This document shows positions 10,617 to 24,349 of a DNA stretch of 64,000 bases, one piece after another (positions within the stretch are counted from its first letter, which is position 1; every line of letters starts with the position of its first letter). Source of the stretch: Termitomyces sp. T153 (lineage: Eukaryota; Basidiomycota; Agaricomycetes; Agaricales; Lyophyllaceae); NCBI GenBank assembly GCA_018296165.2, contig JACKQL020000031.1, forward strand, positions 372,001 through 436,000, in the 5' to 3' direction. The position numbers and the translations under genes were made by a program. Below the pieces are notes generated by a model that had not been told where the DNA came from, did no database searches, and saw only the letters and a list, made by a program, of their open reading frames with translations.

Positions 10617-12116
10617 CTATATATCCATGTTCTCTGTATCCTCTGAGACATACTTCTTCCATGATTTCCCCTTGTCCTTCTGTGTCTTCCATGTCTTCTT
10701 GGTGATGCAAATCAGAGTGCCAACTGCACTGGTGACAACATTCACAAAATTCAAAGTTGTCATTGGGGCATCTCCAACTGAAGAGGTGGAAAGATCCTTG
10801 GTGGAGTCAACAATGCTGTCAGAATTCAAAGTTGGGTTGGTGTTAGTGGTTGGATCACTGTTTGTGTCAAGTGTTGGAGTTGGTGTGGAGGGATCAATGC
10901 CAGGAGCCACATCATTTCAAGATGTCATTGCCACTTGGAACTGAGATTCATGTCATACTCATCTTGTGTCATCTTATAGAAATGAGTTGTACCAGATTTC
11001 CAGGCATTGAGCAGAATGTCAAACTCAACATGGAAGCTGATTTTGCTTGGTGAACAGAATGTCTTCAATGGCCAGTTCCTGATAACAATTCCATGCTTCT
11101 CCATAATGTTGGCAAAATTGTTGTAGACCATGTGACTAATTTCTGATGTTGCAGATCCCTCTGAATCATGCTTGTGGGCTAAGTCTTGAACATAATTTTG
11201 TGTAACACCTGTTGACAAGGTAAGCTTGTTGGTTGCAAGTTGCAATAAACTTTTGTGGCTCACCTTTAACTCCAGATAACATAAAGGCCTTGAGTTGCCC
11301 AGCAAGGTCCTCTGGAGTCTGCCTCTTAGTTAACTCCATCAATTTATAAATTTATTGGCCAGTAGTTATAACTTGGGAGATTGTAGTGCTCCTTGTCAGA
11401 TCTGATGGCAACAAGAAGCACCTCAATGCCAGTGCAAGCATGAAGGTGCTTGATTTTTGGATAGCAAGTAGAAGAGGCTATGGTGACTGTTGGATAAATA
11501 CCCGCTTCATCATTCAAGGTTTGCAAGGGGTGTCAAATATCATGAAATGCACTGATTGGTACATTGTGATCTGCAAAGTTGTGCATCTCTCAAGTTTCAC
11601 ACAGAGCAACAATGTGCTCCTTTGTTACATTCACCTTTTCTTCATTTGATATCTTCTTCCATGCTTTGCCAACTTTGGCCATATATATGTTGGCCTTCTT
11701 CTTTGGCACACCCTCCAGAAGTTCTAAACATATCCCAAAATGTAATAACATGCACAAAAGTTGATTCAGAACTAACCATCATTTCTGTGCTTGACCTCTA
11801 AGCTTACAAATGCATTCCAATAGCCAGTGTCCTTTTGATGCTTTTGTAAATGACTGACTTGCATGATTTTGTGTTTGTAGTGCCAAGGCAAGTGCTTTCC
11901 AAATTCCTTATGAAGTCCTTCTGCAAGTTTACAGATTAGTTGATAGTTCCTCTTCTCTGTCTGACAACAGAGTTTGTTTGCAGCTTTTTGAGCTGTAGTC
12001 AAGGTCAGAGCTTTGCATTTGATACATGTCCATCACAGATACTGAAGCTTCTGACTAGATTTTTTGCAAGAAGCATTGAGAAGTCTTTGGACAGCAGAGC
12101 TTTTGGTCTTTGCCAT
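10617..12116 (-). pseudogene. Decayed gene of an expanded Agaricomycete repeat family
   Basis: The minus strand starts MAKTKSSAVQ at 12116 and contains the landmarks YWNAFVSLEVKHRN (about 11800), ELTKRQTPEDLAGQL (about 11320) and NWPLKTFCSPSKIS followed by LLNAWKSGTTHFYKM (about 10980), then a Ser/Thr-rich tail and a basic C-terminus (KKTWKTQKDKGKSWKK). I recognise this architecture from high-copy hypothetical proteins in mushroom genomes, usually near transposons; no function is known to me. Frame breaks and lost CpG indicate a decayed copy. It lies on the same strand as the KDZ transposase, from which it is now separated by Gypsy B, and may be a passenger of that element. Confidence 0.55.
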
Positions 12117-12169
12117 AGCAAGAAAACCACTTAGAAAGAAGAAAGACACAAGACACAAATGATGGATAC

Positions 12170-12395
12170 TGTCAAGGGACCTTTTATTTCTGGAGTAACA
12201 TCTTATTTCCTTTACTCCCAGTCAGCCTCTCACTCCCAGCTTCCCATCTTTTAGTTGCAAGTACTTTCAACTCAGGGCTACCCAACAGTATCAAGTTGAT
12301 AGTATCACATGACTTGTGACTTGAGATCAAGGCCATTTACAGTGGATTTCCAGTTTTGGGTCATGCAACTTTGATAATGACATTGGACTCTGTGC
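12170..12395 (+). repeat. Gypsy B 5' LTR, left half
   Basis: Matches the first half of the LTR at 30972-31415 (shared cagtcagcctctcactccca and similar blocks). It is interrupted after tgtgc by element A. Confidence 0.9.
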
Positions 12396-12626
12396 TGTAA
12401 TCCCATTGATTACTACTTATGGACAGATGCAGATTCCTATTTGACAGAACCTTATTACACTCACATATATCTGTTGGCTCTCAAGTAGGAGTGCCTGCAT
12501 TTTTCTTTCTTTCTATCATCCCACTCACATCTCTGCTCATGTACTGTTATTTCTCTCTCTCTTGTCTCAAATATAGCATTGTCCTGTTCTGTCTACATCT
12601 ATCTAAGTTGACCATACAGTCTTCCA
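12396..12626 (+). repeat. Gypsy A 5' LTR
   Basis: 231 bp, TGTAATCCC start and cttcca end; partner at 25405-25635. Confidence 0.93.
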
Positions 12627-12889
12627 TCTTTTTCTTGAACAGCTGCTATGCTAGTGGGACTTGATGCTGCCATGTCACTAGATCTAGACACTTGACTTGA
12701 TATTTTTGCAAGCTGTCACAACTACCTTCAGTTTCTAGCTCCTTAATTACACAGAGTAGGGCAAAACACCTACCACTGTTGTCATCACTATTGCCTGTCC
12801 CTCCCTCTGTGGATAATTTGTCACTGCTATTACAACACCACTTGAGTTCTGCATCACTGTCTCCAACCCCCCAGACATGAAATGTCAAT

Positions 12890-15800
12890 CTGTCCAGTTC
12901 TTCATCAGATTCTTCTTCTAACTACACTCCCCTGCCAAAATGATCTGTGGTCACTATGGATGCCCCTCAATTGTCAATTTGCAAGGAGAAAGGGTCAAAC
13001 AAACTGCCTGTTGTTACTGAGGGGGATCTCACACCTGAGGTCCTACAGAACTTTAGAATTACTCTATGGATTTCTTCCAAAGCAAAGAAGTGGTAGAAAT
13101 GGACTGAGTTTGTTGCATTTATACTGCTTTCAAATATCATTGCATCTGTGATTGGATCAGTGCAGAGTGTGATTGAGTTCTCAGCTTGTCCTTTGAGAAC
13201 TTTGTAGTGGAACTAAAGGACAAATACTTGATCCCTGGTTGGGAAGAGGACCTCCATGTTTGTATCTATGCTGCCCAGTTTGTTCCAACACAGACCACCT
13301 TCTGGAATTTTGCTAATGAACTTCAGAAAAACAATTCTCTTCTTTTTGGGACTGCTCACCATGTTGATGTCAATAATATGTGCACCTTACTAGAAGTTAA
13401 AATGGACCCTGCCTTATGCCAGTCTTACAAGGACAAGAACTTGGGCCTCATGAAAGACATTCAGAAATGGTTGGAGGCTATCTTAGTTGTCAATAATGTG
13501 CATCACTTTGCTGAGAAAAGATAGTGGGAGATTACCAATGAAGTGGTCCAGGCTGCCAAGAGGCCTCTCATCTTGACTTTGAAATGCAATCTCCTGTCTT
13601 CTTCCAACTTCTATTCTGCTTCTGTTATGCCCACTGCTTTTATCTCTGCCTCTAAGCTCCCAGCCCTCACTCTGGATGAGAGGAAACTGCTACTTGCAAA
13701 TGAAGGGTGTTTCAAATGTTGCATTCCATTTGCTGGACATTTATTCTGAGACTGTAAGAATGGATTTCCAGACACTATAAACAATTACTCAGACAACAGT
13801 AGATACCTATAAAGCTGTGCATGCTTGTGTGGCAAAACCATCAACATCAAAAAGCTCTGCTCCCATTGCTGCTGTTACCCTTGCCATTTCCAAATTGTGG
13901 ATGATTGATTTGTCCATGTCAATTGAGACCATTGCTGCTATATTGCCTGATTCACCAAAAAATGGAGTATATGCAGATGACAAAAATGTGTCAAACACAG
14001 ACAAATTGGTAAGCACTGCCCCACTTACTGTTTCTCAGTTTGTATAAAATGCCATCATGGATAGACCAAATGTCAATCTTCCTGTTACCATTTCCACACT
14101 CATTGACTCAGGCTCACACCTTGTTTTCATTGATGCAGGCTTAGTTGACCACCTGGGAATTTGTTACCACTTGCTGCATAAACTGTTAAACATAAATGTT
14201 GCTCTGAAAGATGGTTCAAAACAGTGTGTGACTCTCTCCAAATATTGCAAATTGTTTGTTACATCTTTAGATCAGTCATGGACTTCTTGTACATTACAAG
14301 CTGTAATTGCTCCCAGCCTGTGTGCTCCAATCATTCTCAGGCTCCCCTTTTAAAAATCAAATTGTATTGTTACTGATGCCAAAGCTGGCACTGTAGTTGA
14401 CAAACAAAATGATTATAACTTGCTGAACCCAGCACCAGTAGTGCCCCCACCCCTGCAAGTGTTTGTTCCAATGCATAAGAAATTTCAACAGACCTTGTGT
14501 TACCAAAAGGAATTGGTAAAGAAACTGAAGTTTGTCTGTGCATGCCAGTTGGAGAACATGCAGGATTTGGGCCTTTTTGAAATGGTGGCAGAGGTCAATC
14601 CAGTGGTGGCCATCTGTTGCCACATCAAACAGCTCATGCAGAAAGAATCCTTTGCTGCTTTTGATGCAAAAGCAAAAATGGAATTCAAGAATGTGTTTGA
14701 AGCAATCATGATTCTTGCAGAGATTTGACTCAAGGACACAGACTAGACAATTAAGACACAGTCATACCAATGTCCTTGCAAGTACAAGGAAGCCTGGAAG
14801 GCTTTGATTGAGAGTCACTTGACAGCTGGTCATATCCATCCATCCTCATTGCCATTCACTTCCCCAACATTTATTATTCCTAAGGCTGACATTCTGGCTC
14901 CATCACATCAGGTAAATGACTATAGAAAATTAAACACCAATATCATTCCAAATAACCATCCCTTACCCTGTATTGAAGACATCCTGTATGATTGCATGAA
15001 GGAAAAGATTTTTGCTGTCATTGATTTGACAAATGCCTTCTTTTAGACACCAATGCACCCCAACCATGTACCATTAACAGCAGTCACAGCACTGTTTGGC
15101 TTATATAAGTGATTGGTTATGCCCATGGGCCTTTGTAATGCTCCTGTGATTCACCAGCACTGCATGACTACAGCTCTTTGAGATTACATTGGGAGTTTCT
15201 GTCATATTTACCTCAACAACATTGTTATTTAGTCCAACACATTGGACAAGCATCACAAGAATGTGAACAAGGTCCTCCAAACACTGCAGGATGCCCATCT
15301 GTCTGTGAACCTGAAAAAAATGTCACCTGTACAGATCCAGCATCGACTTTCTTGGACATCACATCTCTGCAAATGAAATTGAGGTGGACAACACTGAGGT
15401 TGAACACATTATAGTCTGGCCCACCCCTTTGTTGGCAAAGGACATTTGATCATCTCTCAGTCTAGTACAATACATTGCCATGTTCCTACCATGCCTCACT
15501 GAATACACCAGAGTACTCCATGAGCTGACCACACATGATTGCAACCTGGTTTTCCCTGAATGGATCCCCTTGTCACCAGCAAGCATTTGAGGCCATCAAG
15601 GAGATTGTTATTAGCAGAGATTGCCTCACAACTATTGACCACTCCAACTCTTTGAAGACTATCTTTGTCACTACCAATGCCAGTGACCTGCATTCTGGTG
15701 CCATTCTCTCCTTTAGCAAAACCTGGGAAATGGCATGCTCTGTTGCCTTTAAAAGCCAAACATTCAAGGGACCAGAACTGAATTAATCCAGTCCACAAAA

Positions 15801-17459
15801 AAGAGCTGCTGGCAAGAGTTTGCACCCTGTGCAAATGGCATGTAGATTTGTTTGGTACACAATTTGTAGTCTTCACAGACTATAAGACACTACTGAATTT
15901 TGGAAAACAACATGATTTGTTGTGATGCCAGACTAGGTGGATGGAATTCTTGTCCCAGTTCAACTGCAAGATGGTTTATGTTTGGAGTGAGGATAATATT
16001 ATTGCTGATGCCCTGTTATGCCTACTATACAATCTGCCTGACTCTGCTTCTGCTGTAGCATCTGCCCCAGGGTTGACTGTCTCCATACATGATGACAAAC
16101 AATGTTATCTTGGCTTGTATTGGAGCAGTGTTGCCTGTAGGCCATTGTTCCTTGTTTTTAGCCATGTTCTCCCTTGCCCATGAAAAACCATGCATGGCAG
16201 CCATGTTTGTTACTCTGACTGAGATAGTTGTCTGTGTTGACAATGAGATGATCAACAACATCAAGGCTGGATACCTCACAGACCCCTGGTGCAAGAAGTT
16301 TATCTAAGCCATGTGAGGAATGCTGTCTCTGAGCTGCTGAGATGGTCTCTGGTTCTTAGGATCCCATCTTTCAATTCCACAACATGGCTCAGTGCATGAA
16401 CACATATTCTGTCTGGCTCATGATTGTCTGAGTCATTTTTGATTCCATAAGGCCTATGAAGCCTTGTGGGGGTCTTACTACTAGCATAAAATGCAATGAG
16501 ACTTTGAATTTGGTTATATACCTGCCTGCCATGACTGCCAGCATCTCAAATCTACAATGGCTAGACCAATGGGTCCTCTTCATCTACTTTTGATTTCTGA
16601 TCAGTGAGAAGACTCAGTAGCTATGGATTTTATTGGCTCCTTACCAGAGGACAATGGTTTTGATTGTATACTTTTGATGATTGACTGTCTGCACTCTGAC
16701 ATTTGCATTGTACCCACCCACACAAGCCTCACAGCTCTAGAACTTGCAGAGATTTTTCTTTGAGCATTGGTACTGTGAGAATGGTTTGCCATCAAATATT
16801 GTCTGTAATTGCAACAAGCTTTTCATCTCCAAGTTCTGGCAGCACCTCACTAGGCTCACTGGTGTTGCAGTAAAAATGTACATGGCTTACCACTCTCAGA
16901 CTGATGGCATTAGCAAGTGGTCAAACAAAACAATTAACCAGGCTTTGCATTTTCATGTCAATAAAAATCAGTGGGGTTGGCATCATGCCCTTTCCTGGAT
17001 CTAATTTGATCTTATGAATGCAGTCAACAAATCCACCAGTTTCTCTCCATTTCAGTTGCAGATGGGCTGCTCCCTGAGGATCATACCACTACTGTTGCCA
17101 GTCCTGTCAGATGCAGTTCTGGAAGAAATCTCTGCTTGCAAAGTAATTGAGTGCCTACAGAGTGATACACAGTCCACACAGGATAATCTGGTCCAGGCAA
17201 AAATTCAACAGGCTGCACAAGCTAATAAGACTAGGCTAGAAAATTCCCCTTTAAGGTCAGCAAACAAGTATTGGTGTCTACAAGGGACAGTCAGTGCTGG
17301 CTTAAAAAGAGAAACAGGAAATGTGTGGCATAATTCCTTCCATGTTACAATGGGCTGTTTAGGATCACTACCATTCATCTGGAATTATCAAACATCACTG
17401 TATTCAAGCCTGATTCTAACAAGAAGTTTGTGCAGTACCATACCTCCAAACTGTTGCAT
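12890..17459 (+). pseudogene. Gypsy A gag-pol, decayed
   Basis: Ordered remnants on the plus strand: gag (FENFVVELKDKYLIPGWEED near 13180); a zinc-knuckle-like CFKC with following His and Cys near 13710; aspartic protease LIDSGS near 14100; reverse transcriptase with SPTFIIPKAD, VNDYRKLN and FAVIDLTNAFF (14860-15050); RNase H with HKKELLARVCTLCKWHVDLF and VVFTDYKTLL (15790-15900); integrase with AYHSQTDGISKWSN (16880-16930) and the C-terminal FVQYHTSKLLH at 17430-17459. Many stops and shifts are present, so it is inactive. The reading resumes after the LINE at 25003 with FSENDNELFPS in the same frame sense. Confidence 0.85.
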
Positions 17460-17645
17460 AAAAAAAACTCTTCTTGGACTGGTACCAAGTGACACCCTGA
17501 CTAGGACTCCAGAAAAAACCCACTGCTTAAATAGCTGAGGGCTCTGAATAGACTACCAATAGTACATCTCTTCTAATATCACTATTCCAAAACTGTCCAA
17601 GAAGAGTAAATAACCCCCTCTCCCTTATCTGTTGGCTCACAGAGG

Positions 17646-19347
17646 ATGGCACCTCCAAAAGCAAATAGGAAAACCATCATGGCCAGAACTGGACAACAGA
17701 GAGCACAGTCCCCTCAAGGACTGAGCAGGACAGTGTCCATGAGAGATACAAAAATTACTGACTACACTAGGAGATCAACCAGAATGTTGAGGCAGAAAGA
17801 GAAAGGAGGGCAGGAGGGAGAAAAACAGCTCAACTGGGCAGAGCATATGCAGGAGAGAGACAAAGAGGGCAAGGGTCTGGCAAAGCAATCAGCTGAGATA
17901 GCAGATGCAAAGGATGGTGAGAGTTGGCTGCACTTGATGGGACTGATTACTTCAAAAGGAGGGGTAACAATTAAAATGCTTGTGAAGGTGCTAGACACCT
18001 TGGCAGACATGGAAACAACTGCCCCAGATGGTGACAACAACTGCCAGGCATCAATGAGAGCTGTAGCAAGGCTGCTAGAATCCATGAAGAAGGGGAAAGA
18101 TGAGGCAGGGTCCTTTCTGATAGATGTAGTCATGGAATGGATTGAGAAAAAGCTAAGGGAAATGATAAACACTGCAATCAACAGAATCAACAAGAAGGTG
18201 GAAGAGGCAATGAAAATAGCAGACTCAATAAATGAGGTGGCAATGGAGCTGTCCACAAAGGCAAATACTTACAATGAAGCACTGAAGTTGATGATGAGCG
18301 GCACTCACACCCTGTTTAAAAGGAACACAGACATTGACCCAAGACTGAGGGCAAGAGAGGCAGTGAGGAAGAGGTAGGTGCTAATTGACCTAGACCAAGC
18401 AGAAGAAAACAGGGAGAAGATAAAGAACACATCAATTGCAGGGCTCATGAGCAAGATCAACAATATAATTGGTGATATAGAAGGATATGACAACTACAAG
18501 ATGAAGGCTCTGGTAAAAATGTCCAATGGGACTACTACTGGAAATGACAGATAAAGAAGGAGTAGAATGGATGAGGGACAAATCAAGCAAAGTGGAGGAA
18601 GTGATAGGAGGAGGGGCCAAAATAAAAAAGCATATGTTCTCAGTCCTAATCAAGTTGGTGCCCATTACATTTGATCCAGAGTCAAGGGAGGAGAAAGGCA
18701 AGGTAGAAGAAGCCAGCAACCTCAGCAGGGGAGCAATCACCTTGATGAGATGGATAAAGCCCATTGCAGACAGGAAGGCAGGACAGAGAGTGGGCTACCT
18801 GATGGCCAGGTTCAGCAGCAAAGCTGATGTGAACAAGGCGACCACAATGGGTCTGTATATACACAATGTGAGGGTGATGGCAAAAAAACAGGGTAAGGAA
18901 CCTATGAGGTGCTACAGATATCAAGAATACAGCCACATATTGACAACCTGTGAGAAGGAGGAGAGATGCATGAGATGTAGTGAGACCCACCCTGGCAAAG
19001 GATGCACCAGCCTGCCATGGTGCATCCCATGCAGCCTGGGAAGACACTCAAGCTATTCAAGGAAGTGTGCTGTCTTTCAGAGAATGTGCACGGAGATGAA
19101 TGTGTGCCTGCCAGAGAATGCAATGCCTTACTACCTGACAGAAGAGAGATGGATGCATTGGGGTGCCCTGGAAGTAGTGCTCTCTTATGGGAAGTCCCAA
19201 CTCTGGGGAAGATACCTCCCTGAAGGGCAGCTAACACCAAAGCAGCAGGGCAGCCTGAGACCCCCCAGAGGAGGGAGCTCATCCTCAGTAACAATCAAGG
19301 GTGATGTGTTTACAGCACCCTCCCCCTCTCTGCCAGTCGCTCCCTGA
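17646..19347 (+). pseudogene. LINE ORF1 (gag-like, zinc knuckles)
   Basis: Starts MAPPKANRKT and continues as a charged, coiled-coil-prone region (KKLREMINTAINRINKKVEE) to a stop at 18377; after a frame break it resumes at about 18526. The C-terminal part has a Cys/His-rich knuckle region (CYRYQEYSHILTTC, CMRCSETHPGKGC, CIPC) typical of Tad/I-type LINE ORF1 RNA-binding proteins. Only one or two lesions separate it from an open frame, less decayed than the Gypsy genes around it. Confidence 0.75.
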
Positions 19348-19378
19348 CCCTTCTTCTCCATCTGAAATGATGACCCAC

Positions 19379-22300
19379 AATCTGATGTACAGACAATTAA
19401 GAATATGGCAACAGAATCTGGCGAAATCAAGGATGGCACAGCTCAACCTCTTGAATTCAAATGTACTGCATAAGGAATGGAACATAATCCTCATCCAAGA
19501 ACCTTACCTCAACAAATCAAATAATACCAGAGCAAGCTCAGCTTGGCAAGTAATATACCCCACATCACATTTAACTAATAGTATGCACACTAGATCAATA
19601 ATATGAATAAACAGACAGCTGGACACAAATGCATGGCACCAGCTAACCATCCCAGACTTAGCAGACATGTCAGTAGTACAGCTCATAGGCAGCTTTGGGA
19701 AGGTGTTGATCTTCAACATCTACAACAATTGCAAAAATGATGACAGCATGGATGTGTTACAAGGCTACATCATATGCAATCAGGACGATCTCATCAAGGG
19801 TGAGGATGACCACATGATATGGGCTGGGAATTTCAACAAACACCATCCCCTATGAGACCATGAAAGAAACAGGCACCTGTTCACATTGGCAGCAGACAAA
19901 GCAGCACAGGTAATTATAGCACTGACCACCAACTACAACATGGCCATGCTGCTCCCACAGGGAGTCAATACTCTGAGGGCCAGAAGAACTGGGAACTGGA
20001 CCAGACTGGACAATGTATTTGGCAGCAGTACTTTGGAGAATCTGGTTGTCAGATGCAAGGCTTCACCCAGGAACCAGGGCCCATGTACAGACCACATCCC
20101 CATCCTTACAGTAATTGACCTGCCTATGCAGAAGAGGAAACTGGAGCCAATGAGGAACTTCCAAGTGACAGACTGGGATGACTTCACAGAGGAGCTCGAG
20201 ATAAGGATACGAGATGAAGCTTTCCTGAAGGCATGACTCCTGCAAATGGAAGCTGAGTTCCTGGACCTGGCAAGTTGGCTCACCAAGGCTTTACAGGACA
20301 CAATAGAGTCAAAAAAAAAGTCCCCCTCACAAGACTCTCAAAACACACAAAGAGATGGTGGTTGAATGAGCTCAATGAGTCAAGAAAGAAGATGAACAAG
20401 CTAAGTGAAATTGCACATAGGCACAGAGCAATAGATGACTTTTCAATAGAAGAGGAATTCAAGGCCAAACAGCAGAGGTATGCAGACAAGATGCAGAAGG
20501 CTCAAATGAAACACTATAAGGCTTTCTTGAGCAAAGCAACAGAACACAATCTATGGATAGCAAACAAATATATATCTAAGCCAACAGGGGATGGGGGGCA
20601 GACAAGAATACCAATACTCAGATACAAGAATGCCAATAGCATTGCAAGGGAGGGGATGACAAATGACAAGAAGTGCAACCTGCTGTTAACAACACTATTC
20701 CTGCCCCCTCCAGCTGAAGCAATGACATCAAGAACCCAAGGGTACCTGAGGCAGCACCCAATGAGTAGACCAATCACAAAGAAGCAGATCTGACATAATG
20801 TAGCAAACCTCAGCCCATTGATAAGACCCAGTTGTTACTGAGCACCATTTTTGGCATTTTGGACTTAGTAGCAGCAGACTATTTTAAATTTGGCACAAGT
20901 CATGACATTCAGCATGTGGGGCCTAGCCCAAGGTCTGGACCAATGTAGCCTTAGCATGGGACTTAAGCAACTATGAGACTTATTGATCACAAGGAATATC
21001 ACATGGAGCCTGGACCTTGGGTTTAGAATTGTAAGGCTAAGACCTTTCTTAGTGACATTAGTGACCCTAGCGACTCTGGCAACAAAATGGCTTTATCTCA
21101 TTATATATGGACATATTGCCAGACATGTACTTTTTGATATCATTCCCCTTGTCAAGTTGACCAACATAGTTGAATGGTGTCTACACTTCAGAGACTTTGC
21201 TTATAGTATTTCACTTAGTTACAGATTGATGCCTTGTACAGACCATAAACACATTAACAGATGCCATTGCTAGTGGCAACTATTTGCTTACTTTCCCATA
21301 CTATACTTTGGAACCATATAAATACTGCCTGTACATAGACACTTCATCATTGAATTGAATAGATCCCTCTTGAACTGAATCTGTCTATCTCTAAGCTTAC
21401 CAGCTTAAGATTTCACTTTGCCTCTATCTTCATTCTATTCCTTTACCCACCATTGACTGTGACTTAGTAACAAATCTTATCAACTTCAACTTCAACCTAG
21501 TGTGGTGCCAACTATGGGTGCCCTTTGTGTTATCTCAACTTAGCAATGTTAGCAACTGTGGCTAGCAACTAGTTTATGTTTGTCCCCCTGATTTTGTCTC
21601 CCTATTACTGTTTCCCCCTTTCTATTACATTCCCTCACTCCCCTACCACTGTTTAGAGTTTGCTCTTGTCTTAGCAATGTTCTCTGCCTTTACCCATTCC
21701 CCTTTCTGTCACTAGCGACTTAAGCTAGCAATAGCACCACCTTGTAACTTCACCTTATAACACAAGCACTCACTCTTGTTCTCTGGGACAGTTACTGACT
21801 CACCTTCTACTATTAACTTCCTACTGCCAGCTACCCTATCTAGTGGCTAGTGCCAGGATTCTCTTTTTAGGTTTCCTGCATGGCACTAGGCAGCATAGGA
21901 GCACATCACCATACAAGGCCTGTGGCAATGACAGAATACCCAACATAGTCCTCAAAAAGGCCCTTCCAGTCATCATAGAGCACCTACTCCACCTCTTCCA
22001 GGTGGTCTTCACACTGGAAATGTACTACCCCCCCTGGAGGGACAGCATAACAGTAATCCTGAGAAAACCCACAAAACCAGCCTATGACACACCAAAAGCC
22101 TACTGCCCAATAGCATTACTTAACACAATAGTAAAGGTACTAACTGTGATGGTAGTGGAAGACCTTATACACATAATGGAGAAACACAACCTGTTGCCTA
22201 ATACTCAGTTTGGAGGATGCCTAGGCCGCACCACCTCTGACTCACTACAACTGCTAACCCATTGGGTCAAGCACAAGTAGAGACAAGGAAGAGTGGTATC

Positions 22301-24349
22301 AGCTCTGTTCCTAGACATTGAGAGGGCTTTTCCAAATGCTGTGCAGGCCAATCTGCTGCACAACATGTGGAAGCAAAGAGTCCCCAAGGATTATGTCAGG
22401 TTTGTGAGGAGACTACTCACAGGCAAATGAACAAAGATGAGATTTGATGATTACATATCACCATGAATCAATGTCCTCAATGGTATAGGACAGGGGGACC
22501 CAATTTCCATGATATTATATCTATTTTACAATGCTGACCTACTTGAAGTAGTGAAGGGCAAGCAAGAACTAGCTCTAGGCTTTGTTGATGATGCTGTGCT
22601 GGTGACATCAGGGGAAAACTTTGAGAAAACAAATAGAAAGCTGAGGAGGACAATGACAAGGTGGAGGGGGGCCTATGAGTGGTTGGAGAACCACAACTCA
22701 AGATTCAAGACCAGCAGATTTGAGCTCATGCACATGTCCAAAAAGCATGAGAAGGCACCAGCCCCAAGAGCAATGATAAGGCAACTATCATGACCAGCCA
22801 TGAACCTCAAAGGGAAACACATTGAAGTAGTGAGAATGCACAAGTTCCTAGGAGTAGTGGTGGATGATGAACTGCAGTGGAACAACCACATGAAATACAC
22901 AATTGCGAAAGCTACAAAATATGCTTTAATGTTCTGTCAGCTGACCAGACCCTCCACAGGACTTGCTCTGGATTTTATGGCATGGCTGTACAATGCAGTA
23001 GCAGTACCCAAACTGACTTATGCAGCAGAAGTATGATATACCCCTATACACCAGAAGCAAGGTATGAACAGAAAGCAGGGCTCAGCTGGTTTCATGACAA
23101 GGATAGCATCAGTTCAGAGGCTGGCAGCACTCAGGATAACAGTAGCAATGCACACAAGCCCAACAGACATGGTCAAACTGCATGCTGGTCTTCCACCAGT
23201 GGAATTACTGCTTGACAAGATATGCCACAGATACATGGTAAGACTAGCAGCCCTACCAGCTGGGCACCCCCTACAGAGACCGCTATAGCAGGTGCTCTGG
23301 CACAATATCACATGTCATTGCTCACCACTACATCATCTGGCACACATATACAACATCTGGCTGGATGAAACAGAAACATTATGCTGGTGTGACAGCTCTC
23401 TATGTACACAATGCCCTTCAAAACCAAAATAGCAGAGACAAAGGAGGAGTCACTAACCTTCAACAGGGACAACAAGGCACAGATTAGAATATACACAGAT
23501 AAATCAGGCTACAAAGGCAATGCAGGAGCAGCAGTGGTCCTTATGAAGGACAACAACACACCAAAAATCCTGTGTTACCATCTGGGCCTGCTGACCAGGA
23601 ACATGTCATTTGAGGCCGAGGCAGTAGCTCTAAATCTGAGCCTCCATCTGCTGAAGAAAACAATCCTGCCACAAAAGTCCACTATGCAAATCAACAACCA
23701 AGGGGTGATTCAATCAATGGTAATCTACAGGCAACAGCAAAGCCACTACCACTTCAATGCAGCCCACAGGACAATGAGAGCAATAGCAAGAAAAGAGGAG
23801 GGGCAGAAGGAATTTGAACTGACAATAGCATGGATCACAGCCCACTTGAGGGCAGAAGGAAACAAGATAGTGAATAAGGTGGCAAAGGAAGTGGCAGAAG
23901 GACTCACTCACCCTCCTAACCAGCTCCTGGCATACTTAGCAAAAAGGTGCAGGGGCCTACCAACTAGTCTATTGGCTCTGAAGCAGATGCACAATAAGAA
24001 GCTGAAGGCACAGTGGAGAAAAGCATGGAAGAAATTATCCAGGTACAATCATTACAATGAAACATATGAGAACAGTCACTCATTTTCAGGTTTCAAGGGG
24101 GTCATGAGAGGAACAGTGAGGAACCAATTCAGCCTACTAGTACAGCTTCACACTGGCCACACACCACTGAATGGGCACCTACACAGGGTACAGAAGAGGG
24201 AATTGGGCATCTGCAGCAAATGCAAAGAAGCAAGGGAAACTGTGCAACACTATCTAATCAAATGCAAAGAGTACAAAGACAAAAGACACACAATGTGGGA
24301 GGCAGTGGGAGATAGTGCAAGGGACCTGAAGATGCTGTTTGGCAAATGA
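19379..24349 (+). pseudogene. LINE ORF2: APE endonuclease, reverse transcriptase, RNase H, CCHC
   Basis: The endonuclease begins RIWQQNLAKSRMAQLNLLNS with the QEPYLN motif near 19500 and the terminal TDHIPIL near 20090. The RT follows a 1.1-kb interruption: SPYKACGNDRIPN (21905), LLPNTQFGGCLGRTTSDSL, GIGQGDPIS and the catalytic FVDDA near 22578. RNase H runs from IYTDKSGYKGNAGAAVV (23490) to TIAWITAHLRAEGNKIVN. The end is a CCHC finger (CSKCKEARETVQHYLIKC, 24211-24265). RNase H after the RT and this finger fit the Tad1 clade. Several in-frame stops mean it is not functional. Confidence 0.85.
20820..21905 (+). mobile_element. LTR-bearing segment inserted in the LINE RT domain
   Basis: LINE coding breaks after ANLSP (about 20818) and resumes at SPYKAC (about 21903). 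The intervening 1.1 kb has no LINE homology. It contains an LTR-like unit, 20833-21472 (640 bp), that starts TGTTAC and ends GTAACA, with a TATA box (tataaata near 21317) and a following gaactgaatctgtct leader. The rest (21473-21905) resembles a 5' untranslated leader and has no open frame. The exact outer edges and target duplication are not resolved; it may be a truncated or deleted LTR retrotransposon. Confidence 0.6.
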
